Assembly (NCBI RefSeq): GCF_018323985.1 | Contig: NZ_AP024590.1 | Span: 3,906,001-3,970,000 of the forward strand | Source of the DNA: Enterobacter kobei | GTDB taxonomy: Bacteria > Pseudomonadota > Gammaproteobacteria > Enterobacterales > Enterobacteriaceae | Length of the DNA stretch: 64,000 bases | Direction: 5' to 3' | Part shown: positions 41,530 to 49,697 of the stretch, piece after piece | Layout of the letters: every line of letters begins with the position of its first letter | Position numbering within the stretch: the stretch's first letter is position 1 | Made by a program: the position numbers and the translations under genes | The notes under the pieces: model-generated | What the model was told of the DNA's origin: nothing | Seen by the model: the letters and a program-made list of their open reading frames with translations, nothing else | The model's database searches: none

Positions 41530-43821
41530 TTGTCAGAATTGCTCTCTCTTGCCCTTTTTCTTGCTTCCGTGGTGATTTACGCCTGGAAAGCAGGCCGCAA
41601 CACGTGGTGGTTTACCGCCACGCTGATTGTGCTCGGCCTTTTTGTGGTGCTTAACATCACCCTGTACGCGAGCGATTATTTTACCGGTGATGGCATCAAC
41701 GATGCGGTGCTTTACACCCTGACCAACAGTCTGACCGGCGCGGGCGTCAGCAAATATATACTGCCCGGCGCGGGGCTGATCTGCGCCCTGATTGCGGTAT
41801 TTGGCGCGCTCGGCTGGATCTTACGGCGTCGCAGCCATCGGCCTTATCATTTCGGTTATAGCCTGCTGGCGCTGCTGCTGGCGCTGGGATCGGTGGATGC
41901 CAGCCCGGCCTTTCGGCAGATCACCGAGCTGGTAAAATCGCAGTCGCGGGAAAGCTCACCGGACTTTACCACCTGGTACAAAGTGCCAGCCAAAAGCATT
42001 CCTGATCCCAAACTCAATCTGGTTTATATCTATGGTGAAAGCCTGGAGCGCACCTATTTCGATAACGCTGCCTTCCCGGATCTGACGCCGGAGCTGGGGG
42101 CGATCAAAAATAACAGCATTGATTTTACCCATACCGCGCAGTTGCCTGGCACGGACTACACCATCGCCGGTATGGTGGCTTCCCAGTGCGGTATTCCGCT
42201 GTTTGCGCCCTTTGAAGGCAACGCCTCAGCATCAATGTCGAGCTTCTTCCCGCAGAACCTGTGCCTGGGCGATATCCTGAAAAATTCCGGCTATGAAAAC
42301 CATTTCGTGCAGGGCGCGAACCTGCGCTTCGCCGGTAAAGACGTATTCCTCAAGTCTCATGGTTTCGATCATCTGGTGGGGGCGGAAGAGCTGAAAAGTC
42401 AGGTCGCCGATCCTGCGTATCGTAACGACTGGGGTTTTTACGACGACACCGTGCTGGATGAGGTATGGAAAAAGTACGAAACGCTGTCAAAAAGCGGCAA
42501 ACGTTTTTCGCTGTTCACCCTGACGGTGGACACGCACCATCCCGATGGCTTTATCTCCCGCGCCTGCGATCGCAAGCGTTATGAAATAGAAGGCAAACTC
42601 AACCAGTCCTTCAGCGCCGTCACCTGTAGTCAGCAAAACATCGCGGCGTTGATCCAGAAAATCCAGGCGTCGCCCTGGTACAAGAACACGGTAATAGTGG
42701 TTTCGTCCGATCATCTGGCGATGAACAACACGGCGTGGAAATACCTCAATAAGCAGGATCGCAACAATTTGTTCTTCGTGCTGCGCGGCGATCGCCCCCA
42801 GCAGGACGTGTCGGGCCTGAAGCGTAACACCATGGATAACGGCGCGACGGTGCTGGATATTCTTGGCGGAGATAACTTTATCGGCCTCGGCCGCAGCAGC
42901 CTTTCCGGCCAGTCGCTGTCGGAGTCTTTCCTGAATATGAAAGAGAAAGTGCTGTCCTGGAAGCCGGACATCATTCGTCTGTGGAACTTCCCGAAAGAGA
43001 TGAAGGATTTCACCGTCGATACCGACAAAAAAATGATCGCGTTTTCCGGCAGCCATTTCCGCCTGCCGCTACTGCTGCGCATTTCCGACCAGCGCGTCGA
43101 GCCGCTGCCGGAGAGCGAATACTCCGCCCCGCTGCGCTTCCAGCTGGCGGATTTCGCGCCGCGCGATAATTTCGTCTGGGTCGATCAGTGTTACAAGATG
43201 GCGCAGTTGTGGGCGCCAGAGCTGGCGCTCTCCAGCGACTGGTGCGTGTCTCAGGGGCAACTGGGGGGTGAGCAGCGGGTGCAGCGCGTTGACAAAACAC
43301 AGTGGAAAGGCAAAACGGCGTTTAACGAGACGGTGATCGACACCCTGCGCTATCAGGCCAACGTCGATACGCTGAAAGTGGTGGATAACGATATTCGCTA
43401 CAAAGCCGACAGCTTTGTATTTAACGTCGCAGGCGCGCCGGAAGAAGTGAAGCAGTTCAGTGGCATTTCCCGCCCGGAATCCTGGGGTCGCTGGTCCAAC
43501 GCCCAGCTTGGTAAAGCGGTGAAAATCGAATATAAGGCGCCGCTGCCCGACGAATTTGATCTGGTGATCACCGCCAAAGCCTATGGCCCGAATGCGGATC
43601 GCCCAATCCCGGTGCGCGTCGGCAACAGCGAACAGACGCTGACGCTTGGCCACGATCTTTCCACCACCACGCTGCGTTTTCGCAACCCGGCGCAGAGTAA
43701 TACGCTGGAGATCGTCCCGCCGGATCCGCAGTCGACCAACGAAGGCAATATTCTCGGCCATTCGCCGCGTCAGTTGGGGATCGGTATGGTGGAAATTAAA
43801 GTAGTGAAAATCGGTGGATGA
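41530..43821 (+). CDS. opgB: Phosphoglycerol transferase I (OpgB/MdoB)
   Basis: Inner-membrane enzyme that transfers phosphoglycerol from phosphatidylglycerol to periplasmic osmoregulated glucans. Three or four N-terminal transmembrane helices (residues 1-140) are followed by a sulfatase-fold periplasmic domain with the nucleophile segment LPGTDYTIAGM and metal-ligand motifs (YGESLERT, DTHHPDG, SSDHLAM). The TTG at 41530 with GAGGA upstream gives 763 residues, exactly as in E. coli. It is a single-gene unit closed by a REP pair. Confidence 0.95.
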   Translation: MSELLSLALFLASVVIYAWKAGRNTWWFTATLIVLGLFVVLNITLYASDYFTGDGINDAVLYTLTNSLTGAGVSKYILPGAGLICALIAVFGALGWILRRRSHRPYHFGYSLLALLLALGSVDASPAFRQITELVKSQSRESSPDFTTWYKVPAKSIPDPKLNLVYIYGESLERTYFDNAAFPDLTPELGAIKNNSIDFTHTAQLPGTDYTIAGMVASQCGIPLFAPFEGNASASMSSFFPQNLCLGDILKNSGYENHFVQGANLRFAGKDVFLKSHGFDHLVGAEELKSQVADPAYRNDWGFYDDTVLDEVWKKYETLSKSGKRFSLFTLTVDTHHPDGFISRACDRKRYEIEGKLNQSFSAVTCSQQNIAALIQKIQASPWYKNTVIVVSSDHLAMNNTAWKYLNKQDRNNLFFVLRGDRPQQDVSGLKRNTMDNGATVLDILGGDNFIGLGRSSLSGQSLSESFLNMKEKVLSWKPDIIRLWNFPKEMKDFTVDTDKKMIAFSGSHFRLPLLLRISDQRVEPLPESEYSAPLRFQLADFAPRDNFVWVDQCYKMAQLWAPELALSSDWCVSQGQLGGEQRVQRVDKTQWKGKTAFNETVIDTLRYQANVDTLKVVDNDIRYKADSFVFNVAGAPEEVKQFSGISRPESWGRWSNAQLGKAVKIEYKAPLPDEFDLVITAKAYGPNADRPIPVRVGNSEQTLTLGHDLSTTTLRFRNPAQSNTLEIVPPDPQSTNEGNILGHSPRQLGIGMVEIKVVKIGG

Positions 43822-43827
43822 AAAATT

Positions 43828-43900
43828 GCCCGGTGGCGCTACGCTTACCGGGCCTACGGCACATAACGTCCAGGCCGGGCAAACGCAGTGCCGCCCGGCG
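43828..43900. repeat. BIME between opgB and lgoD
   Basis: Two REP units in opposite orientation (gcccggtggcgctacg ... taccgggcctac and caggccgggcaaacgc ... ccgcccggcg) between convergent genes. Confidence 0.8.
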
Positions 43901-43911
43901 ACCCACACATT

Positions 43912-44937
43912 TTAGCCCATGTGGATCACGCCCTTAATTAACTGCTGGTTTTTCACCACCTCCTGCTCATAGACCTCCGCCAGGGTGCTGAAGGTATAGC
44001 GGTGTGTCAGCATCATGCTGGCGCTGAGTAACCCCTGCGCCATCAGGCGACCCACTTTCGCGAAATCCTCTTCAGTGGCATTACGGCTGCCCATCAGCGT
44101 GGTTTCCTTTTTATGAAACTCAGGATCGGAAATGCTCAGTTCGCCTTTAAACAGGCCGACAAATACAATACTGCCCCCATGACGGATCAGGTTGACGGTA
44201 TTGTTCATCGCCTGCGGATTACCGGTGGCGTCGATCACCTTTTGCGCAAGCGAACCGCCAAAGCGCGCCCGTAACCGTTCTACAAAATCCGCCTGTGAGG
44301 GATCGAGCGTGTCCAGACCAAGCTGCATTTGCACATGTTCGCGCCGTGCCACGCAGGTATCGGCCACCACCACCTCTGCACCGTCCGCGCTGGCAATTGC
44401 CGCCGCGCCCAGACCAATTGGCCCCGCCCCTACCACCAGCAGCTGATCGCCCTGGCTGATGGCTGCACGTCTTACAGCATGAGCGCTGATGGCGAAAGGT
44501 TCGATCAGCGCCGCGGCCTCCGGATCGATGCCATCAGCCGCCAGCAAGTTCGCCACCGGCACCACCAGATACTCAGCAAAACCACCGTCCTGATGCACGC
44601 CAATCACCGAGATATTCTCGCAGCAGTTGGTGCGCCCGCTGCGGCAGGCCGGACATTTGCGGCAGGCAACATAGGGTATCACCGATACCTGCTGGCCATT
44701 TTTCAGATACTGGATATTTTTACCGAGGCCAACAATCTCGCCGCATATTTCATGGCCTAGCACGCGGGGATAGCTAAAATAAGGCTGATGGCCACCCCAG
44801 GCATGGATATCCGTGCCGCAAATACCGACGGTTTTTATTTTAATCAGCGCCTCATCATCCCCTGGCAAAGGTACTTCACGTATTTTCCAGATTAATTGCT
44901 CAGGCTGCTGGCAAACCAGCATATTCATTGTGGTCAT
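43912..44937 (-). CDS. lgoD: L-galactonate 5-dehydrogenase LgoD
   Basis: Zinc alcohol dehydrogenase that oxidises L-galactonate to D-tagaturonate. It has the catalytic zinc ligand in VGICGTDIHAWGGH, GHEICGE, a structural-zinc cluster (CRKCPACRSGRTNCC pattern) and a Rossmann fold with VVGAGPIGLGAA. The ATG at 44937 with AGGAG upstream gives 341 residues (340 in E. coli). It is divergent from its regulator lgoR. Confidence 0.93.
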   Translation of the reverse strand: MTTMNMLVCQQPEQLIWKIREVPLPGDDEALIKIKTVGICGTDIHAWGGHQPYFSYPRVLGHEICGEIVGLGKNIQYLKNGQQVSVIPYVACRKCPACRSGRTNCCENISVIGVHQDGGFAEYLVVPVANLLAADGIDPEAAALIEPFAISAHAVRRAAISQGDQLLVVGAGPIGLGAAAIASADGAEVVVADTCVARREHVQMQLGLDTLDPSQADFVERLRARFGGSLAQKVIDATGNPQAMNNTVNLIRHGGSIVFVGLFKGELSISDPEFHKKETTLMGSRNATEEDFAKVGRLMAQGLLSASMMLTHRYTFSTLAEVYEQEVVKNQQLIKGVIHMG

Positions 44938-45076
44938 TATTACGCTCTCCTGTGTCGTTGCCACAGATATCCGGTAAAAAAAGCGTCGTCGGAAAATAAC
45001 AGCGCCAAAGTGTGAATGACCGCGCACTAAATGGTTTTAAATCTGGTTTTAATGGCAAAAAAACACGGAGGAAGCG

Positions 45077-45991
45077 ATGAGCCGTTCAAAAAACCTGCGT
45101 CATAATGTGATTAACCAGGTCATTAATGATATGGCGCGCGGTCATCTTCCGTCGCCATTACCGTCGCAAAGCGCACTGGCGGAAATGTATAACGTCAGCC
45201 GCACCACCGTGCGGCATATCCTTACCCACCTGAGCGAGTGCGGCGTATTGACGGCAGCGGGCAGTGAATATCGGCTGGTTCGCAAACCCGAGCACCGGGA
45301 CGGGTTTACCTGTTCTGATGCGCCGCTGGCCGAACAGACACGCATTTTTGAGCAGGCGTTTTTCACTATGATCAATCAGCGCCAGCTACGCGCTGGTGAG
45401 ACCTTTTCCGAACTGCAACTGGCGAGGGCTGCGGGAGTCAGTCCGGTGGTCGTACGTGAATACTTACTGAAGTTTGGTCGCTATAACCTGATCGAAAGCC
45501 AGAAACGTGGCCAGTGGAACATGAAGCAGTTTGACCGTCGCTATGCCGAACAGCTGTTTGAACTGCGGGAAATGCTGGAAACTCACGCACTGCAACACTT
45601 CCTTAATCTGCCCGATGACGACCCGCGCTGGCTGGCAGCGAAAACACTGCTGGAGCGGCACCGGATGCTGCGCGACAGCATCGGCAACAGCTTCCGTATG
45701 TTCTCGCAACTGGATCGCGACTTCCACGAACTGCTGCTCTCTGCTGCGGATAATATATTTTTTAATCAGTCGCTTGAGATTATCTCGGTTATTTTTCACT
45801 TCCATTACCAGTGGGATGAAAGTGACCTGATCCAACGCAATATCATCGCTATTGACGAGCATATGACCATCCTCAGCGCGCTCATCTGCCGCAGCGATCT
45901 TAACGCCGCGCTGGCGCTGCGTAATCATCTGAATACGGCTAAACAGTCGATGATCCGTTCAATTAATCAGACTGCCCTTGCCACCCATTAA
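45077..45991 (+). CDS. lgoR: GntR-family regulator of L-galactonate use, LgoR
   Basis: FadR/GntR-type regulator required for L-galactonate growth. It has an unusual double organisation, as in the E. coli protein: a GntR helix-turn-helix at residues 10-65 (SQSALAEMYNVSRTTVRHIL), a second one at about 90-145 (LQLARAAGVSPVVVREYL), then the FCD effector domain. It is 304 residues, as in E. coli. GGAGG precedes the ATG. Confidence 0.93.
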   Translation: MSRSKNLRHNVINQVINDMARGHLPSPLPSQSALAEMYNVSRTTVRHILTHLSECGVLTAAGSEYRLVRKPEHRDGFTCSDAPLAEQTRIFEQAFFTMINQRQLRAGETFSELQLARAAGVSPVVVREYLLKFGRYNLIESQKRGQWNMKQFDRRYAEQLFELREMLETHALQHFLNLPDDDPRWLAAKTLLERHRMLRDSIGNSFRMFSQLDRDFHELLLSAADNIFFNQSLEIISVIFHFHYQWDESDLIQRNIIAIDEHMTILSALICRSDLNAALALRNHLNTAKQSMIRSINQTALATH

Positions 45992-46146
45992 GTACCGATT
46001 AAAAGCAGCAAAGCATTAGCGCGAGCACGCTTTTGCATAAAGATAATCTACCGCGCTGACCGCCATCATATTCTCTGACTTTCTTACCTCATCCTTTTTC
46101 ATTGTGGTGAATGCGAAAGGAAATAATTGAACATCAGGAGTCAGGC

Positions 46147-47508
46147 GTGGAGAAAAATAATATTACCCTCGACCCGCAGGCAGCTTTTGATAAACCTCAG
46201 CCTGTGGATATACCCGTGCCATCGGATAGCTTGTTACAGCGCTCTCCGCGAATTAAACGCATCCAGACCACTGCCATGGTGCTGTTATTTCTGGCGGCAG
46301 TGATTAATTATCTCGACCGCAGTTCGCTGTCGGTCGCCAATCTGACGATCCGTCAGGAGCTGGGATTAAGTGCCACAGAAATCGGCGCGCTGTTGTCGGT
46401 ATTTTCGCTGGCGTACGGCATCGCGCAGCTGCCGTGTGGCCCGCTGCTGGATCGCAAAGGCCCGCGCATCATGCTCGGGCTGGGGATGTTTTTTTGGTCG
46501 CTGTTTCAGGCCTTTTCCGGGTTGGTGCAGAATTTCATGCAGTTTGTGCTGATGCGCATCGGCATGGGCATTGGCGAAGCGCCGATGAACCCGTGCGGCG
46601 TAAAAGTGATTAACGACTGGTTTAATATCAAAGAACGCGGACGGCCGATGGGCTTTTTTAACGCGGCATCGACGGTGGGCGTTGCCATGAGTCCACCGAT
46701 CCTCGCGGCAATGATGCTGGTGATGGGCTGGCGCGGCATGTTTATTACCATTGGCGTGCTGGGCATTTTCCTCGCCATCGGCTGGTACATGCTCTATCGC
46801 AACCGCGAGAGTATTGATCTCACCGCCGTTGAACAGGCGTATCTGAATGCCGGCAGCGTTAACGCACGGCGCGATCCGCTGAGCTTTGCCGAGTGGCGCA
46901 GCCTGTTCCGTAACCGGACGATGTGGGGCATGATGCTTGGTTTTAGCGGTATTAACTACACGGCATGGCTCTATCTGGCGTGGCTACCGGGTTATCTGCA
47001 AACGGCGTATAGCCTGGATTTGAAAAGTACCGGCCTGATGGCGGCCATTCCTTTTCTGTTTGGCGCGGCGGGGATGCTGGTGAACGGCTACGTAACCGAC
47101 GGGCTGGTGAAGCGCGGCATGGCGCCGATCCGCAGTCGTAAGATCTGTATTATCGCCGGTATGCTCTGTTCAGCGGCCTTTACATTCGTCGTGCCGCAAG
47201 CGACCACTTCAATGGTGGCAGTGCTGCTGATCGGCATGGCACTATTTTGCATTCATTTTGCGGGTACGTCGTGCTGGGGATTGATCCACGTCGCGGTGGC
47301 GTCGCGAATGACCGCCTCCGTGGGCAGCATTCAGAATTTTGCGAGCTTTATCTGTGCATCCTTTGCGCCAATTGTGACCGGGTTTATCGTCGATACCACC
47401 CATTCATTCCGCCTGGCGTTACTGATTTGCGGCTGCGTGACCGTGCTCGGCGCGCTCGCCTATGTGGCGCTGGTTCGCCAGCCAATCAGCGATCCGCGTA
47501 TCAACTGA
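46147..47508 (+). CDS. lgoT: L-galactonate/H+ symporter LgoT (MFS)
   Basis: Major-facilitator sugar-acid transporter of the anion:cation symporter family. It has about twelve transmembrane helices, with the NYLDRSSLSVANLTIRQELG first loop and GPLLDRKGPR between helices 2 and 3. The GTG at 46147 has AGGAG upstream and gives 453 residues, as in E. coli; an ATG at 46111 would add 12 residues. It lies downstream of lgoR and completes the lgo set. Confidence 0.93.
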   Translation: MEKNNITLDPQAAFDKPQPVDIPVPSDSLLQRSPRIKRIQTTAMVLLFLAAVINYLDRSSLSVANLTIRQELGLSATEIGALLSVFSLAYGIAQLPCGPLLDRKGPRIMLGLGMFFWSLFQAFSGLVQNFMQFVLMRIGMGIGEAPMNPCGVKVINDWFNIKERGRPMGFFNAASTVGVAMSPPILAAMMLVMGWRGMFITIGVLGIFLAIGWYMLYRNRESIDLTAVEQAYLNAGSVNARRDPLSFAEWRSLFRNRTMWGMMLGFSGINYTAWLYLAWLPGYLQTAYSLDLKSTGLMAAIPFLFGAAGMLVNGYVTDGLVKRGMAPIRSRKICIIAGMLCSAAFTFVVPQATTSMVAVLLIGMALFCIHFAGTSCWGLIHVAVASRMTASVGSIQNFASFICASFAPIVTGFIVDTTHSFRLALLICGCVTVLGALAYVALVRQPISDPRIN

Positions 47509-47510
47509 AA

Positions 47511-47697
47511 ATTGCCCGGCGGCGCAGGCTTGCCGGGCCTACAATAAGCAAACCATCGAAACGTTAATGCCCGGCGGCGCAAGCTTGCCTGGCCTACAAT
47601 CAGCGAACTATCGAAACGTTAATGCCCGGCGGCGCAGGCTTGCCGGGCCTACAGAGACTATCCCGTAGGCCCGGTAAGCGCAGCGCCACAGGGCAAC
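47511..47697. repeat. REP array with 55-bp tandem units
   Basis: Three direct copies start at 47511, 47566 and 47621, each with a REP palindrome (gcccggcggcgcaggcttgc ... gggcctaca) and, in the first two, the spacer containing catcgaaacgtt or tatcgaaacgtt. An inverted REP (gtaggcccggtaagcg) closes the array at about 47664-47697. It lies between convergent lgoT and tsr. Confidence 0.85.
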
Positions 47698-47707
47698 TGG
47701 CTGAGCG

Positions 47708-49363
47708 TCAGAACGTTTCCCAGTTCTCATCTGTGGTCGCGACTTTACGCGTCAGCACCGTTGGCGCCATGGTCTGCGACGGTGCCGCAGGGGCTGTACG
47801 TGCCACGCGACGGGTGCGGAACACGGCGACAGCCTGCGTCAGACGGCTCGCCTGCTCTTCCAGCGCCGCAGCCGCAGCGGCAGATTCTTCTACCAGCGAG
47901 GCGTTCTGCTGCGTCACACGGTCCATCTCGGCGACCGCCAGACCCACCTGGTCGATACCGCGGCTCTGCTCATCAGATGCAGAGGCGATTTCGCCCATGA
48001 TGTCGGTCACACGCGTTACCGCGCTGACGATCTCATCCATGGTTTCACCGGCGCTTTCCACCAGCGTGGAGCCGATTTCAACGCGCCCTACCGAGTCTTC
48101 GATCAGGCTTTTAATTTCACGCGCGGCCTGGGCACTACGCTGGGCGAGGTTACGCACTTCACCGGCAACCACCGCAAAGCCACGGCCCTGTTCACCCGCA
48201 CGTGCCGCTTCCACCGCGGCGTTCAGCGCCAGGATGTTGGTCTGGAAGGCAATGCCGTCGATCACGCTGATAATGTCTGCAATTTTCTGCGAACTGCCAG
48301 CGATATCGCGCATGGTCTGCACAACGTTATCCACCACTTTACCGCCTTTCTGCGCGGTTTCCGACGCGCTGAGCGCCAGATGGCTCGCCTGACGGGCGTT
48401 TTCGGCGTTCTGCTTAACGGTAGCGGTCAGTTCTTCCATGCTGGCAGCAGTCTCTTCCAGAGAAGCGGCCTGCTGTTCAGTACGGGAGGAGAGATCGTTA
48501 TTACCGGCAGAGATTTCGCTGGCACCGCTGTAAATCGCATCAGCGCCGCTGCGAACGTCACCTACGGTACGTACCAGCTCGCTCTGCATATGGCGCAGAC
48601 TGTCTGCCAGTTGTCCCATCTCGTTGGTGCCGTGTACGTGGATATCCTGTTCCAGATCGCCACTGGCGATATGGCGGATACTTTCCACCAGACGTTGCAG
48701 CGGGGAAATGAGCACGTTTTTAATGCCGAACCAGACAGCAATAATCACCGCCAGCACCACGATCAGCACGCTGATAATGATCCATACCGCCATGCTGTAG
48801 GAGCTGTCGTTATCCGCCACGGCCACATCATACAGATGGTCGTTCTGCTCAAGGTACTGCACGTACTGCTTCTCAAAGCCATCCTGGTAACCCTGGGTTG
48901 GCTGATCGAAGAACTCGTTAATTTTGCCTGCACCCAGTAACTGGATGAGTTCCGCCAGCGCACCGTGATAGATATCGTAGTTACGCTTCACTTCGGCGGC
49001 AGCGGCTTCGCTCTGGCGAGGATCGCGCGGCAGCGCCTGATACTCGTTCCAGCGCGCTTCTGCCTGCTTCAGGGAGGTGGTAGCAATCTGCATCAGTTCA
49101 GCCACGGTCGCGCCGCTACCGATGTTGTTCTGATCCATCATGTAGCGGATCCCGGCACGGTTGAGCGTGTTACGGGTCTGCAACAGTGCCACCCAACTGC
49201 CGTTCAGCGTGGACTGCTGGGCACGAATGGTCTGTAAAACGGTGAAGTTTTCTTTGTCATGCTTAAGGGCGTTAAAGAAAAGACCACCGGAGGTGAGTTG
49301 TAAAAGGCCAAATAAACACAATACCAGCAGTAAGCTGGTAACAATTTTGATACGATTTAACAT
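47708..49363 (-). CDS. tsr: Serine chemoreceptor Tsr
   Basis: Methyl-accepting chemotaxis protein for serine (also autoinducer-2 and pH). It has two transmembrane helices flanking a periplasmic four-helix ligand domain, then HAMP, the methylation helices and the hairpin tip (AFQTNILALNAAVEAARAGE). The C-terminus ends in NWETF, the tether for CheR and CheB. The ATG at 49363 gives 551 residues, as in E. coli, with AAAGGA nine bases away; the ATG at 49372 sits on top of that ribosome-binding site. A sigma-28 promoter lies upstream. Confidence 0.95.
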   Translation of the reverse strand: MLNRIKIVTSLLLVLCLFGLLQLTSGGLFFNALKHDKENFTVLQTIRAQQSTLNGSWVALLQTRNTLNRAGIRYMMDQNNIGSGATVAELMQIATTSLKQAEARWNEYQALPRDPRQSEAAAAEVKRNYDIYHGALAELIQLLGAGKINEFFDQPTQGYQDGFEKQYVQYLEQNDHLYDVAVADNDSSYSMAVWIIISVLIVVLAVIIAVWFGIKNVLISPLQRLVESIRHIASGDLEQDIHVHGTNEMGQLADSLRHMQSELVRTVGDVRSGADAIYSGASEISAGNNDLSSRTEQQAASLEETAASMEELTATVKQNAENARQASHLALSASETAQKGGKVVDNVVQTMRDIAGSSQKIADIISVIDGIAFQTNILALNAAVEAARAGEQGRGFAVVAGEVRNLAQRSAQAAREIKSLIEDSVGRVEIGSTLVESAGETMDEIVSAVTRVTDIMGEIASASDEQSRGIDQVGLAVAEMDRVTQQNASLVEESAAAAAALEEQASRLTQAVAVFRTRRVARTAPAAPSQTMAPTVLTRKVATTDENWETF

Positions 49364-49392
49364 GTTTTTCATTCCTTTGGACGAATAACACT

Positions 49393-49419
49393 TTTTCGGC
49401 CTGGATAAGAAAAACTTTA
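49393..49419 (-). promoter_or_regulatory. Sigma-28 (FliA) promoter of tsr
   Basis: On the minus strand: TAAAGTTT, 11-bp spacer, GCCGAAAA, close to the consensus TAAAGTTT-N11-GCCGATAA. It places tsr in the late flagellar regulon. Confidence 0.88.
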
Positions 49420-49526
49420 CGGCTAAACGTGCTAATTGTCGGTTATTTTGCAGGGGCTTTACGCTAAATGTAAGCTATTCCCCGTGATCTCAATCACATA
49501 TTTCCCGCCGCACATTGTCGTCATTT

Positions 49527-49573
49527 ACCGCTTACCGCCCAGGCTGACCGCTTACCCCCGATTAACTACCGCT
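49527..49573 (+). promoter_or_regulatory. Three ACCGCT direct repeats upstream of btsT
   Basis: ACCGCT occurs at 49527-49532, 49547-49552 and 49568-49573, spaced 20 and 21 bp. E. coli BtsR (YehT) is known to bind paired ACC(G/A)CT repeats in the btsT promoter with roughly this spacing. This suggests pyruvate-responsive control by BtsSR. Confidence 0.6.
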
Positions 49574-49697
49574 CAGGCAGATAGCGCCCGTTTTTTGCGC
49601 GCTTTTTGCCATGATCTGCCCCAGCACGTTGTCACTGAAAAACGTCATTTTTTACACGCACATTCAACTCTTAACTGATCTTTAAGCCAGGTCTGAT

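Larger units (their letters stand above)
49373..49697. other. tsr-btsT divergent intergenic region (325 bp)
   Basis: This gap contains the leftward sigma-28 promoter of tsr (49393-49419) and the upstream region of btsT with three ACCGCT direct repeats (49527-49573). No gene is convincing here; a frame at 49436-49678 runs across the repeats and lacks a ribosome-binding site. Confidence 0.6.

Noticed and set aside
47462..47668. 68-codon frame with repeated segments after lgoT
   Set aside because: It is translation of the REP array; the repeats in the peptide reflect the 55-bp DNA repeats.
47511..47697. Possible CRISPR array
   Set aside because: The spacers between repeats are themselves repeated, the units are REP palindromes, and no cas genes are nearby.
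49436..49678. 80-codon plus-strand frame upstream of btsT
   Set aside because: It covers the candidate BtsR repeats and has no ribosome-binding site.
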